Below are positions 52,260-61,185 of a stretch of DNA of 64,000 nt, piece by piece. The DNA is from Burkholderia cenocepacia (lineage in GTDB: Bacteria; Pseudomonadota; Gammaproteobacteria; Burkholderiales; Burkholderiaceae): assembly GCF_014211915.1 (NCBI RefSeq), contig NZ_CP060042.1:1-64000 (forward strand). The letters run 5' to 3'. Numbering within the stretch: the first letter of the stretch is position 1; each line of letters starts with the position of its first letter. The notes beneath the pieces were generated by a model. It did not search any database. It was given only the letters and a program-made list of their open reading frames with translations, and was not told where the DNA came from. A program made the position numbers and the translations under genes.

Positions 52260-53042
52260 ATGGGCGGTGGCCGATACGACCAAAGGTTGGTGGTAATACT
52301 GGCATGCATGGCAAGCTTCTCGGTATCAGCGGCTTCCGTGTGTCGATTGGGTCCTAATAGTGCTCGTCCGCCGTGGGCGCCTCGGATTGAGGCACCCTTT
52401 AAGGCTTTTCACATCGGCGATCCGCCGCATATGAAGCCAACTCCGTTTAAATTGAACGACGGGTTGTCGCCTTTACGCGCGAGGACTTGTATTGACGGCG
52501 CATCAAAGCCCATCTATCTGAACGTCGAAGCCCACGGAGAAACTGGCGTCATTGACGTTGCATCTGGGTCATGCCTGGATACGTTCGTTCCTAGGGCCGA
52601 GATTTCAAGCGGATGCGAGGGGGCTCCGAATTGCTCGTCGATTCATTGGGAGAATTGGTGTTACGAGGACGGGAAGCCGTCGTACATAGGATTTCAGGGC
52701 AATCTCTCAAATCGAGGGATGTACTATGTTGAATCGGCATCAGCCGATGACGCGACCGTGTTCGTTAGAGGCTCGGGTCGATTCCTTATTGATCGAGGTC
52801 GAATTGAGCGGACGTTTTTGCTGTCATCAGTGAAGTCTCAGCGGCTGCTCGTATGTTCGAATTTCCCTCGACTTGTTATATCTGTCTCGAGCGATCCTTT
52901 TGGACGTCATCAAAGTGGGCAGATGACCGCGTCCTCTACCTGTACCGCAGTCGAAGGAAATGCGGTGTGGGTACAGTCACCCGTTGAAGGCGCACATCTT
53001 CAATACAGCGGGACATATCAGTTGCTTAAGTCCGAAAAATGA
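52260..53042 (+). CDS. Secreted Cys-rich protein, unknown function
   Basis: A 260-residue protein. The start at 52260 (after AAGGGAGCGCCAGACAA) gives an N-terminal signal peptide, MGGGRYDQRLVVILACMASFSVSAAS. The mature part holds several Cys (SVCRLG, RTCIDG, GSCLDTF, SGCEGAPNCSSIHWENWCYEDG) that probably form disulfides in the periplasm or outside. No family recognised. It stands alone between trfA and the convergent dnaE2. Confidence 0.6.
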   Translation: MGGGRYDQRLVVILACMASFSVSAASVCRLGPNSARPPWAPRIEAPFKAFHIGDPPHMKPTPFKLNDGLSPLRARTCIDGASKPIYLNVEAHGETGVIDVASGSCLDTFVPRAEISSGCEGAPNCSSIHWENWCYEDGKPSYIGFQGNLSNRGMYYVESASADDATVFVRGSGRFLIDRGRIERTFLLSSVKSQRLLVCSNFPRLVISVSSDPFGRHQSGQMTASSTCTAVEGNAVWVQSPVEGAHLQYSGTYQLLKSEK

Positions 53043-53090
53043 CCGGACTAGCTTCGTCAAGTCGCATTTGATTGAGCTTCCGTTCGTCGA

Positions 53091-56000
53091 TCAACAGAAC
53101 TCCCGCGCCGTGGTCGGCAGTGCACCGAGCAACTCGGTCCTGTCGACGAGTTTGCTCGCGATCAGGTGTCGCACTTTCCCTTCAGCCTGCCAGACGCCGT
53201 AGACCGCGAGCAACGCGGCGCCGAGCGCCTCCTTCCGAAACTTCTCCAGCAGGCCGGGCCAGAGGATCACGTTGACTTGGCCCGTCTCGTCCTCGAGCGT
53301 CATGAACAGGACGCCGTTCGCCGTGCCCGGACGTTGCCGAACGGTGACCAATCCGCACGCGCGCGCGAGCTGGCCGCTGCGCAATGTCGCCAGCTGCTCG
53401 GCCGACTGCAGGCGATCGAGCGCGAGGCGATCGCGCAGTAGCGCCAGGGGATGCCGGCCGAGCGTGAAGCCCATCGCTCGATAGTCCGTCACGATCTCGT
53501 GGCCCTCCGATGCTTGAGGCAGCGCCGGCACCGCGTCATCGCGTTCGGTACCGCGCAGCAGATCTCGATCAGGCACGGCAGCGGCCGCGAGCCAAAGCGC
53601 CGCGCGTCGGTTGCCGCCGGCGAGCGAGCGAAGGGCGTTCGCGCGTGCGAGCACCTGCAGGTCGTGCCGATCGAGCCGCGCGCGGCGCGCGAGGTCCGCG
53701 ACGTCGACGAATGGCCACGCTGCGCGTGCGAGCTCGATGCGGCCGGCGACGTCCTCGCGCATGCCGCGCAACAGCGAGAAGCCGAGGCGCACGGGTGCCG
53801 AAGTCGTCGGCCCTTCGATCGTTGAATCCCATGTGCTCACGTTGACGTCGACAGGCAGCACCTCAACGCCGCGGCGTCGCGCGTCCTGCAGCAGCTGCGA
53901 GGGCGTGTAGAAGCCCATCGGCTGGCTGTTGAGCAGGGCGGCCAGGAACACAGCAGGTTCGTGTCGACGCAGCCAGGCGCTCGAGTAGACGAGCAGCGCG
54001 AAACTGGCCGCGTGGCTTTCCGGGAAGCCGTACTCGCCGAAGCCTTTGATCTGCGCAAAGATGGATTCCGCGAACTCGCGGTCGTAGCCGCGCTCGAGCA
54101 TGCCGCTCACGAGACGCTCGTGGTACGGCTCCAGTCCACCCTTGCGCTTCCATGCCGCCATCGCGCGGCGCAGCTGGTCGGCTTCGCCGGCGGAGAAGCC
54201 GGCCGCCAGCATCGCGACCTGCATCACCTGCTCCTGGAAGATCGGCACGCCGAGCGTGCGCGCCAGTGCCTTCTCCATGCTTTCCGACGGAAACGTGACG
54301 GGCTCCAATCCTTGGCGCCGGCGCAGAAACGGATGCACCATCCCACCCTGCACCGGGCCCGGCCGCACGATCGCGACTTCGATCACCAGATCGTAGAAGC
54401 ACTGCGGCCGCAGGCGCGGCAGCATCGACATCTGCGCGCGCGATTCCACCTGGAACACGCCCATGCTGTCGCCGTCGCACAGCATGTCGTAGGTCGCCTT
54501 GTCCTCGGCCGGGATGTCCTGCAGTTCGAACGTCTCGCCTCGTTTTTCGGAAATCATGTCGAGCGCGCGGCGCACCATCGACAGCATTCCGAGGGCTAAG
54601 CAATCGACCTTCAAGATGCCGAGGGCCTCGATGTCGTCCTTGTCCCACTGGATGATCGAGCGGTCCTCCATCGCTGCATTCTCGACCGGTACGAGTCGGG
54701 TGAGCTTGCCGCGGCTGATCACGAAGCCGCCCGAGTGTTGCGACAGGTGCCGTGGGTAGCCGAGCAGCTGCGCGGCAAATCCGGCCCACTGCTGGTTCAG
54801 CGGCGCTCCGGGATCTAGGCCGGCCTCGGCAAACCGCTGCAGCAGATCGGCGCGCGAGTCGAACCAGTGATGCTGCTTTGCCACTCGCTCGACGATCGCC
54901 GGATCCACGCCGAGCGCCTTGCCGGCTTCCCGCAACGCGCTGCGCGGCCGGTACGTCGTGACGGCGGCCGTCAGCGCTGCGCGATCGCGGCCGTACTTAC
55001 GGTAGATATACTGCATAACGATTTCGCGTTTTTGATGCTCGAAGTCGACATCTATGTCCGGTGGACTATTGCGTTCTTTGCTGATGAAGCGCTCGAACAG
55101 CATCGATTGTCGTGACGGGTCAACTTCGGTCACGCCAAGGCAATAGCAGACCGCCGAGTTGGCCGCCGAGCCGCGTCCCTGGCACAAGATTCCTTGCTCG
55201 CGCGCGAACTGCACGATGTCGTAAACGGTCAGGAAATACGCCTCGTAATGCATGTCCGCGATCAGCTGCAGTTCGTGCTCGATCTGCGCCTGGACGTCGA
55301 CCGGGATGCCGGCGGGGAAGCGCCGCCGCGCGCCGATGTAGGTCTGCTCGCGCAGGTACGTCGCCGGGTCAGTGCCGGCCGGTACCAGTTCGTCGGGATA
55401 CTCGTATTTGAGGTCGTCGAGCGAGAACGTGCAGCGCCGCGCGACGCGTACGGTTTCCTCGAGCGCGCCGGCGGGATAGAGGTTGGCGAGCCGCAGGCGC
55501 GATCGCAGGTGACGCTCCGCGTTCGGTGCGAGCTCGTACCCGCACTCCGTTACCGGTCGGCCGACGCGAATTCCCGTCAGCACGTCTTGCAGCGGCTTGC
55601 GCGACCGAACGTGCATCAGCGGCCAGCTGGTGGCCACCACAGGCACGCCGTGGCGTGCGGCGACGCGTTCAATGACACCGCGATGGATATCGTCCATCGC
55701 ACGCGCATGCAGCGTGAGCGCGACCCATGCGCGATCGCCGAACACGCGCGCGAACCATTCGACTTGCGCGTCCAGGCGCTGCTCGTTGGCCGGGAAGTCG
55801 GGCGACAGGATCGCGATGCAGTCGGGCAGGTTCCGGAGGTGGGTGTACGGCGTTTCCGGATGCTCGAGATCAAGCGGCGCTAGGCGGTACGTGCCTTTCA
55901 TGCTGCGCATCCGGCCAAGCGAAATGAATTCGCAGAGGTTGCCGTAACCGTCGCGATTCATCGCCAGCGCGGTGAAGGCGAGCGCGGGCGAGCCGTCGGC

Positions 56001-56240
56001 GGCCGTCAGCCGGAAGTGCGAGCCGATGATCAGCGGCATGTTCGCCGCCTTCGCTTCGACGTGGGCGCGCACGACGCCGGCGAGCGAGCACTCGTCGGTG
56101 ATTGCGATCGCGCTGTACCCGAGCTGCGCCGCGCGCGCGACGTATTCCTCCGCGCGCGATGCACCGTGCAGGAACGAGAAATCGGAGGCGACCTGAAGTT
56201 CCGCGTATGCGGGCAGGGCGCCGAAACTGCCGGCGTCCAT
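53091..56240 (-). CDS. dnaE2: Error-prone DNA polymerase DnaE2
   Basis: A 1,049-residue C-family polymerase, the translesion member of the ImuA-ImuB-DnaE2 mutasome. The N-terminal PHP domain (VASDFSFLHGASRAEEYVARAAQLGYSAIAITDECSLAG), the polymerase Asp motif NSPPDIDVDFEHQKREIVMQYIYRKYGR, the third Asp region LKVDCLALGMLSMVRRALDM, helix-hairpin-helix segments and an OB-fold (QVNVILWPGLLEKFRKEALGA) appear in order. It lacks the tau-binding tail of DnaE1. It follows imuB by five bases and is under the LexA box upstream of imuA. Confidence 0.95.
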   Translation of the reverse strand: MDAGSFGALPAYAELQVASDFSFLHGASRAEEYVARAAQLGYSAIAITDECSLAGVVRAHVEAKAANMPLIIGSHFRLTAADGSPALAFTALAMNRDGYGNLCEFISLGRMRSMKGTYRLAPLDLEHPETPYTHLRNLPDCIAILSPDFPANEQRLDAQVEWFARVFGDRAWVALTLHARAMDDIHRGVIERVAARHGVPVVATSWPLMHVRSRKPLQDVLTGIRVGRPVTECGYELAPNAERHLRSRLRLANLYPAGALEETVRVARRCTFSLDDLKYEYPDELVPAGTDPATYLREQTYIGARRRFPAGIPVDVQAQIEHELQLIADMHYEAYFLTVYDIVQFAREQGILCQGRGSAANSAVCYCLGVTEVDPSRQSMLFERFISKERNSPPDIDVDFEHQKREIVMQYIYRKYGRDRAALTAAVTTYRPRSALREAGKALGVDPAIVERVAKQHHWFDSRADLLQRFAEAGLDPGAPLNQQWAGFAAQLLGYPRHLSQHSGGFVISRGKLTRLVPVENAAMEDRSIIQWDKDDIEALGILKVDCLALGMLSMVRRALDMISEKRGETFELQDIPAEDKATYDMLCDGDSMGVFQVESRAQMSMLPRLRPQCFYDLVIEVAIVRPGPVQGGMVHPFLRRRQGLEPVTFPSESMEKALARTLGVPIFQEQVMQVAMLAAGFSAGEADQLRRAMAAWKRKGGLEPYHERLVSGMLERGYDREFAESIFAQIKGFGEYGFPESHAASFALLVYSSAWLRRHEPAVFLAALLNSQPMGFYTPSQLLQDARRRGVEVLPVDVNVSTWDSTIEGPTTSAPVRLGFSLLRGMREDVAGRIELARAAWPFVDVADLARRARLDRHDLQVLARANALRSLAGGNRRAALWLAAAAVPDRDLLRGTERDDAVPALPQASEGHEIVTDYRAMGFTLGRHPLALLRDRLALDRLQSAEQLATLRSGQLARACGLVTVRQRPGTANGVLFMTLEDETGQVNVILWPGLLEKFRKEALGAALLAVYGVWQAEGKVRHLIASKLVDRTELLGALPTTAREFC

Positions 56241-56245
56241 GACGA

Positions 56246-57724
56246 TCAGCCGAAGAGGCCGTGAAGGAAAAAGCGGGATTCGCTTTCGTCACTGGCCGTC
56301 GGCCGCTCCTTGTAGATCCAATAGCAGACGCCGTGGTCGTCCTCGGCAACGAAGTAGTCGCGCGTCACGGTCTGCCCGTCCTGCCAGCCGCCTTCGATGC
56401 GCTCGCCGGGCGATACCATGCGCAGCGGCGTGCCGTAGAACGGCCGATGCTGGCGCGTGAGCAGCGGTACAGGCTTGGCAAGCAACCAGGCCGGGCGCGG
56501 CAGATCCGCCGGCAGCGGCGACGGCTTCGGCGCGTCGCGCATCGGCACCCATCGCGCGGCCGGCTCCGGACGGTAGTCGGCCATGGGAGCCGGGACGAGC
56601 ACGTTCTCGGCGCCGAGCCGTGCGGTCAGCAGTTCGAGCAACCGCGCGTGATCCTGCGGCGTGCCGCCGGGCTCCGGGAACAGCGAGTCGCTCGGCGCGG
56701 CCGCTTCCTGCACGCTGCGGGCGACCAGGCGCACCGCAATCACGGGCCCGGCGAGCTCGACGTGGCCGAGCCGCTCCTTGACCAGTCGCGTCAGGTGTTC
56801 CTCGAAGCGGGTAGGGGCGCCCAATGCGATCTCGATCTCGGTCGGCGCGATCGCGTCCCGCCCGCGCTCGTGCTCGAGCAGCAGCGCGAACGCGGCGACG
56901 TCCAGTTGCTTCGCGGTGAGCAAGCCGGTCAGCTGCAGGATCAGCCGGCGCGCGACGAACAGCAGCGCCTCGGCGTGTTCGACGCGATCCATCAGTTCAA
57001 CACGCGTGTCGAACGACGGCGGCATTTCGAGCCAGTCGTAGGCGGCCGGCGCGGTGCCGGCGACGTGATCGAGCCAGTCGAGCAGATGCGTGCCGCAGCG
57101 CTTTTTCAGTCCGGCGCGTGGCAAGCGCTGCAGATCGGCCAGCGTTTCGCAGCCGAGATCCTCAAACCAGTTCGCGTAGCGCCGCGCGTCCGGCGCCACG
57201 ACGAGCGGCGCGCGCGCGAGCGCGCGGCGCAGCGATCGGGCGGACAGCGCGAGGCCGCCGCGCAGGCCGCGGGCAACGACCCACGCGGCCGGGCCCGACG
57301 ACGCGACGGATATCGCCGCGGTGACGCCGAACGACGCGACGACGTCGCGCACGCGCTGGCGCAGCGCGCGGATGCCGTGGAAGAGGCGCAGGCTCGCCGT
57401 CACGTCGAGCAACACCACGGCTTCGTCGGCGTCGACGACGTTTGGCGTAAATTGGAGGAGCGCATATGCAACCCCGAGCACGAGCTCGCGCTCGCGCGCG
57501 GCGTCGCGCTCGCGGATCTGCGCGTCCGGCGCGAGGGACAGCACGCCACCGCGGCGCATGCCGGCGACCACGCCGAGCGCACGCGCGGCGCGATCGAGCG
57601 CCACGACGCGGCCGCCCTCGAGCACGACGAGTCCGCGCGCATCGTCAGGCGACGGCACCGGCGATCGCGGCCGGAACACTTCTAGGGTCAGATGGCATAA
57701 ATGCACGCCGAGAAAGACTGCCAT
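56246..57724 (-). CDS. imuB: ImuB, Y-family polymerase-like mutasome subunit
   Basis: A 492-residue Y-family-like protein that bridges DnaE2 and the beta clamp rather than polymerising itself. It begins MAVFLGVHLCHLTLEVFR, has the palm segment EAVVLLDVTASLRLFHGI in which the second catalytic acidic position is not conserved, a helix-hairpin-helix (LADLQRLPRAGLKKRCGTHLLDWLDHVAG) and the family's C-terminal region ending GVCYWIYKERP. Its start lies inside the 3' end of imuA (80-base overlap), so translation of the two is probably coupled. Confidence 0.92.
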   Translation of the reverse strand: MAVFLGVHLCHLTLEVFRPRSPVPSPDDARGLVVLEGGRVVALDRAARALGVVAGMRRGGVLSLAPDAQIRERDAARERELVLGVAYALLQFTPNVVDADEAVVLLDVTASLRLFHGIRALRQRVRDVVASFGVTAAISVASSGPAAWVVARGLRGGLALSARSLRRALARAPLVVAPDARRYANWFEDLGCETLADLQRLPRAGLKKRCGTHLLDWLDHVAGTAPAAYDWLEMPPSFDTRVELMDRVEHAEALLFVARRLILQLTGLLTAKQLDVAAFALLLEHERGRDAIAPTEIEIALGAPTRFEEHLTRLVKERLGHVELAGPVIAVRLVARSVQEAAAPSDSLFPEPGGTPQDHARLLELLTARLGAENVLVPAPMADYRPEPAARWVPMRDAPKPSPLPADLPRPAWLLAKPVPLLTRQHRPFYGTPLRMVSPGERIEGGWQDGQTVTRDYFVAEDDHGVCYWIYKERPTASDESESRFFLHGLFG

Positions 57725-58361
57725 GGCGGTTCAACAAAATCGGCGAGGGGGACAGGGGAACGAACAGCGGCGTGTCGCGTGCCGGCCCGCGGCGCTTCAC
57801 GAACGTTATGTCGATGCCGTCACGCTTGGGCGCCAGCGCGAGCCTCAAAGGCGCCGGCGACGCGTCGCGCGCGGCGGCCGTCGGCCGGAAGAGGTAGAAC
57901 AGCGCCTGGCAGCTCTGCGCCGCGAGGTTGAGTCGCCGCAATGCGTCCGCACGGACATGCGGCTGCCAGAGCAGCACGGCAGCGCAGGTGCCGGCGCGCA
58001 GCGCCTGTTCGGCAGCCCACAGCGCGTCGGCCGTGCGCGGCGCCGGCAGCGTCACGAACCCGGACGGGTCGATGCCCCAATACGCGAGCGCCAGCGGTTG
58101 CAGAGCGTGCGGCGGCTGGATCAGCATGACCGGCTTGCCGGCCGCGCGCGAGAGCACCGGCGCCAGCAGCCGCAGCTCGCCGATGCCAGGCTGTGGCGCG
58201 AGCAATTCGATCAGCGCGCCGGCTGGCCAGCCGCCGCCGGGCAGTTCGGCCGTCAGTTCCGGATGGCCCGTGTCGACGCCGCGCACGCTCGAGCGTGCCA
58301 GCTGACTGGCGCGCCAAAGGGCCGGATGTATGGCTTCAGGATGGGCGAGGGCGGGGTGCAT
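57645..58361 (-). CDS. imuA: ImuA, RecA-like mutasome subunit
   Basis: A 238-residue SulA/RecA-like protein of the SOS mutasome (MHPALAHPEAIHPALWRASQLARSSVRGVDTGHPELTAELPGGGWPAGALIELLAPQPGIGELRLLAPVLSR). It modulates DnaE2/ImuB action in error-prone repair. The start at 58361 was chosen because a perfect LexA-type box lies 20 bases upstream and the longer frame is a shadow of the SRAP gene. The family usually has about 200-250 residues, so it is full length. The C-terminal part beyond ~210 residues overlaps imuB. Confidence 0.9.
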   Translation of the reverse strand: MHPALAHPEAIHPALWRASQLARSSVRGVDTGHPELTAELPGGGWPAGALIELLAPQPGIGELRLLAPVLSRAAGKPVMLIQPPHALQPLALAYWGIDPSGFVTLPAPRTADALWAAEQALRAGTCAAVLLWQPHVRADALRRLNLAAQSCQALFYLFRPTAAARDASPAPLRLALAPKRDGIDITFVKRRGPARDTPLFVPLSPSPILLNRHGSLSRRAFMPSDPRSVPAAIAGAVA

Positions 58362-58380
58362 GGGGTCGGTTACGCAAAAT

Positions 58381-58396
58381 ACTGTATGTTTGTACA
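58381..58396 (-). promoter_or_regulatory. LexA (SOS) box upstream of imuA
   Basis: CTGTATGTTTGTACAG fits the proteobacterial LexA consensus CTGT-N8-ACAG exactly and lies just upstream of the imuA start. It places imuA-imuB-dnaE2 under DNA-damage control by the host LexA. The AT-rich sequence around it (TACTGTATG, GTACAGTATATGAC) would hold the promoter. Confidence 0.92.
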
Positions 58397-58434
58397 GTAT
58401 ATGACAGAGATAACCGCCCCTCCAACCCCCGCGT

Positions 58435-59346
58435 TTACGCTGCGAGCTGGTGCTCGTAGTACGGCCGCTCGCGGTCGGCCAGGATCTCGCGTAGCTGCGC
58501 ACGCCGGGACGGGTCCGGTGCGAGCCAGGCGTCGACGTTCGAGGACTTGATCGGCACGATGCATCGGTCGTGGCCAGCTGCAGCCACTTCCGGCGGTGGG
58601 TCGTCGGTGATCGCCGCGAACGACCATAAGTCGCCGCCGCCCGGGATCTCGGTGCGCGTCCACAGGCAGGCGACCTGCATGTATTGCGGCGGCGTCGGGT
58701 CGAAGCGAAGCACGACATTCTGGCCGTCGCGCTTCACGTTTTCGAAAAAAGCGTCGACGAGCAAGAGGCCATGCGTGAAACCGAAGACCTTGCGCCAGGC
58801 GGTACTGAGCGAATCGGCCCTCGCGTTATAGCTTCCGTTCTTTTGCTTCTCGTCCGCTTCGCTCCAGCCCGGTATACGGCATCGATACCGCATCGGCACG
58901 ACCATGCGCTTGCCGTCGACCTCGATCAGCACGGGTGCATACCAGCCGGGGAAGATTCGCGAATCACGCTCCTGCAGGTCCTGCCGGCGGAGATCGTCGA
59001 GCCCGCGCGTCGCCGCATCGATCTTGTCCGTGGCGATCCGAACGTCCTCGCTCGCCTTCTTCGTGATCTTCACGGCGAGCTTCTTCTCGGCCGCGGCGAG
59101 CCGCGCTCGCTGCTCGAACAGTTCGGTCTCCAGCTTCCGTGTTCGCTGGCTTCGATACGCAGCGATCGCGGCCGAGATTTCATCATCGACACCAGCGAAT
59201 GCTGCGTCGACCGCTTTCGGGATCTTGATGTCGGCGCCGGATGCGCGCGCGAAAAAGATGCGCCGGAACGTCTCGATGTCCATGTCGGCGCCGTAACGTC
59301 GGACGTACTCTCGATAGTTCGCCTGGATCTTGGCCGAGTAGCACAT
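58435..59346 (-). CDS. SOS response-associated peptidase (SRAP/YedK family)
   Basis: A 303-residue SRAP protein that links covalently to abasic sites in single-stranded DNA. Key residues are seen: Cys-2 after the initiator Met (MCYSAKI), Asn in GSYNARADSL, Glu in LLVDAFFENV, and His in AAGHDRCIVPI. Relative to YedK it has an insertion of about 90 residues after residue ~40, largely a charged coiled coil (LETELFEQRARLAAAEKKLAVKITKKASEDVRI). The Met at 59346 is required by the Cys-2 chemistry. It is adjacent to the imu operon and reads the same way, so SOS function is coherent, though I see no LexA box of its own. Confidence 0.9.
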   Translation of the reverse strand: MCYSAKIQANYREYVRRYGADMDIETFRRIFFARASGADIKIPKAVDAAFAGVDDEISAAIAAYRSQRTRKLETELFEQRARLAAAEKKLAVKITKKASEDVRIATDKIDAATRGLDDLRRQDLQERDSRIFPGWYAPVLIEVDGKRMVVPMRYRCRIPGWSEADEKQKNGSYNARADSLSTAWRKVFGFTHGLLLVDAFFENVKRDGQNVVLRFDPTPPQYMQVACLWTRTEIPGGGDLWSFAAITDDPPPEVAAAGHDRCIVPIKSSNVDAWLAPDPSRRAQLREILADRERPYYEHQLAA

Positions 59347-60042
59347 CGTCGTCTCCCATAACCATTGCTCTTCCAACAGAGTATCGCGCTCAGGCACGGG
59401 CTGAACAGAATTGTGCGGATTCCACGAGGGTTGAGGGCGGCCCCGTTCTTGTAGACATGGGGGCATGGAGTGGCAGGGGAAAATTTCGGCGGGGGCGATC
59501 CGCTTGACCGTTAGTTGCGTAATCAGATTGTCCCCCCTCTCTGAAAGCTAAGCTGCCGGGGATAGTCGACGGTGCTTGCGGGCAGCCGGGCGCGCACGCG
59601 CGCGCGCTGATTTCGGGGTGCGGCTCTGACGCGCCCCGAAATCTTTTGTCGCGCCGTTAGCGGTGCGGCGGCCAGCGGCCGCCGTAGCGCTTACGGCCTG
59701 CCGGTGGAAAGCGCGTGCAGCCCGTGGGGGTTTCCTGCCAAGCGGGCGGAGCCCGCGTGATACCGCGGCATAGCCGCGGCTGGATTTGGAGGGGTAGGTA
59801 GGATCTGTGTCCTGAATAAGAGCCGACACTTAAATACGATCGGACCCGACATTTAAATGCTTTTATCCACAGCGCTGCACGCGGCGATCGCAAAATCGTG
59901 CAATCGCCGGCGCTTTTTCCGCCTGCAGGGCCCCGCGCGCGCGCGGGAAATGCCGGCAAATCGGCCATCCGGACGTGCGGGTGCCTCGCTTGCGCGATAG
60001 GGGGAAGGTGGTCAGGTTAGAGAACCGGCCGCAGCGCGCCGG
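59347..60042. other. Candidate CIS/oriR region of the RepA replicon
   Basis: About 700 bases without a gene, directly downstream of repA on its strand. It contains several GC-rich dyads (GATTTCGGGG/CCCCGAAATC at 59609-59643; GGCGGCC/GGCCGCC; CCGCGGC/GCCGCGG), a perfect DnaA box TTATCCACA at 59863-59871, and AT-richer sequence beside it (ACACTTAAATACG, CATTTAAATGC, a short palindrome). In IncFII-like replicons the origin with its DnaA box lies roughly 150-250 bases after repA; here the distance is about 172 bases. Confidence 0.65.
59609..59647 (+). terminator. Hairpin followed by T-run
   Basis: GATTTCGGGG (59609-59618) pairs perfectly with CCCCGAAATC (59634-59643) and is followed by TTTTG. 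It looks like a rho-independent terminator for plus-strand transcription, or a structural element of the CIS region that halts polymerase after repA, since the dyad works on both strands. Confidence 0.55.
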
Positions 60043-60945
60043 CTAAACGGAATCGCCGGGTGGGGCGAGCTGCCGCCGAGCGGCGGCATAGAGGGTGTCC
60101 CGATCCCAGTCCGGGTGCGCGTGCAGCAGTTCGCCGACACGCAGCTTGATCGCACGGTCAAGGTCGGCCGCATCGCGCTGTGCGGCATCCGCTGCTGCAG
60201 CCTGGCGCCGGGCGCGTGCCTCGATGCCGGCGAGTTGCTCGACGAGCTGCGCGCCCAGCGCCGAACCCTGCTGCGTTCGCTTGCGCTGCTGGTTCGCGCG
60301 GCGCTGTGCACGCAGGTGCGCGCGCGTGCGTTCGTGCCGCAGCCATTTGCCGAGCCCGAACGCCTCGAAGAGCGTCGACGTCAGATACTTGATCGACGCG
60401 ACGCCCTTGTACCGCACCCCTTGCTCGGTTTCCTCGAGTTCGCACTGGCGCCGCACCTTCACCAGCCGAGCCTTCTGCAGGTCGCGCAGCGCGCGCTCGG
60501 CACGGCGCTCCGACAGGCCAGCCTGGGCCGCCAGGTACGGCAGCGTGAAATCGATCCAGCCAGCCGCGCCCGGCACACCGATGCGCATCGTGCGCAAGTC
60601 GCAATACTTGATCATCGCGCGCGCGAGCTGCACGCACGCGAGACGTCGCTCGCTGCGCTGCTGCCGATGGCTGCCGTTCGCCGCGTTCAGCTGCGCGAGC
60701 CACTGCGCGGGCTTGTCAAGGTAGCGCGACAGGCGAGTCTTGAGCTCGCGCAGAATCCGCGGTGCGTTCGCCGGCGCCGGCGACGGGATGTCGTCGGGCC
60801 ACACGCGCTCGGGCAGCACCGTCTTGGCGACGCGCATGCGGTGCGCGCCGATCGGCGCGGCCGCAGCCGTCGGCTGATCAGGCGCGCCCACGCCGACAGG
60901 ATTGGACCGGTCGGGCAGAAGCGGATCGAGGAAAGGGAAATTCAC
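60043..60945 (-). CDS. repA: Plasmid replication initiator RepA (IncFII-like)
   Basis: A 300-residue initiator resembling the RepA group of IncFII/IncL-type plasmids. The core is QQRSERRLACVQLARAMIKYCDLRTMRIGVPGAAGWIDFTLPYLAAQAGLSERRAERALRDLQKARLVKVRRQCE, a winged-helix DNA-binding unit, followed by SIKYLTSTLFEAFGLGKWLRHER and a long basic coiled-coil tail. I choose the GTG at 60945 because a 51-codon leader frame ends nine bases before it; the open frame extends upstream to a TTG at 61029. The leader peptide, antisense RNA candidate upstream and DnaA box downstream together support antisense-controlled replication. Confidence 0.8.
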   Translation of the reverse strand: MNFPFLDPLLPDRSNPVGVGAPDQPTAAAAPIGAHRMRVAKTVLPERVWPDDIPSPAPANAPRILRELKTRLSRYLDKPAQWLAQLNAANGSHRQQRSERRLACVQLARAMIKYCDLRTMRIGVPGAAGWIDFTLPYLAAQAGLSERRAERALRDLQKARLVKVRRQCELEETEQGVRYKGVASIKYLTSTLFEAFGLGKWLRHERTRAHLRAQRRANQQRKRTQQGSALGAQLVEQLAGIEARARRQAAAADAAQRDAADLDRAIKLRVGELLHAHPDWDRDTLYAAARRQLAPPGDSV

Positions 60946-60953
60946 GCGCGAAC

Positions 60954-61109
60954 CTATCGGCAGCCGCGCTCCCTGTCGATCGACGTCGATCGATCGGATG
61001 TTCGTGAATGTGTTGTCCGGTGTCGGCAACGACAGTCGTCGACGGCCCCTGCTGGCGCAGTGCGCTGCGCGTCTCGGGAGTATTTCCCGCCCTCGGTCTT
61101 TCGATTCAT
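60954..61109 (-). CDS. Candidate RepA leader peptide
   Basis: A 51-codon frame (MNRKTEGGKYSRDAQRTAPA ... RERGCR) ends with TAG at 60954-60956, just before the repA GTG at 60945. In IncFII-type plasmids translation of such a leader (Tap, RepY) is coupled to repA and is blocked by the antisense RNA. The peptide sequence itself shows no conservation that I can judge, so the call rests on position. Confidence 0.45.
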   Translation of the reverse strand: MNRKTEGGKYSRDAQRTAPAGAVDDCRCRHRTTHSRTSDRSTSIDRERGCR

Positions 61110-61151
61110 CTGGCGCTCAATTTATGATGGTTGTGGTCACACAGATGTCGC

Positions 61152-61179
61152 TTGACAGCGAAAAGAGCTTCGATAGAAT
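61152..61179 (+). promoter_or_regulatory. Strong promoter of the antisense RNA candidate
   Basis: TTGACA (61152-61157) and TAGAAT (61174-61179) are 16 bases apart, close to the sigma-70 consensus, and point away from repA, that is, antisense to its leader. Confidence 0.8.
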
Positions 61180-61185
61180 CGGCTT

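Noticed and set aside
56261..57685. 474-residue plus-strand frame opposite imuB
   Set aside because: Antisense shadow caused by high GC; imuB on the minus strand has clear family motifs.
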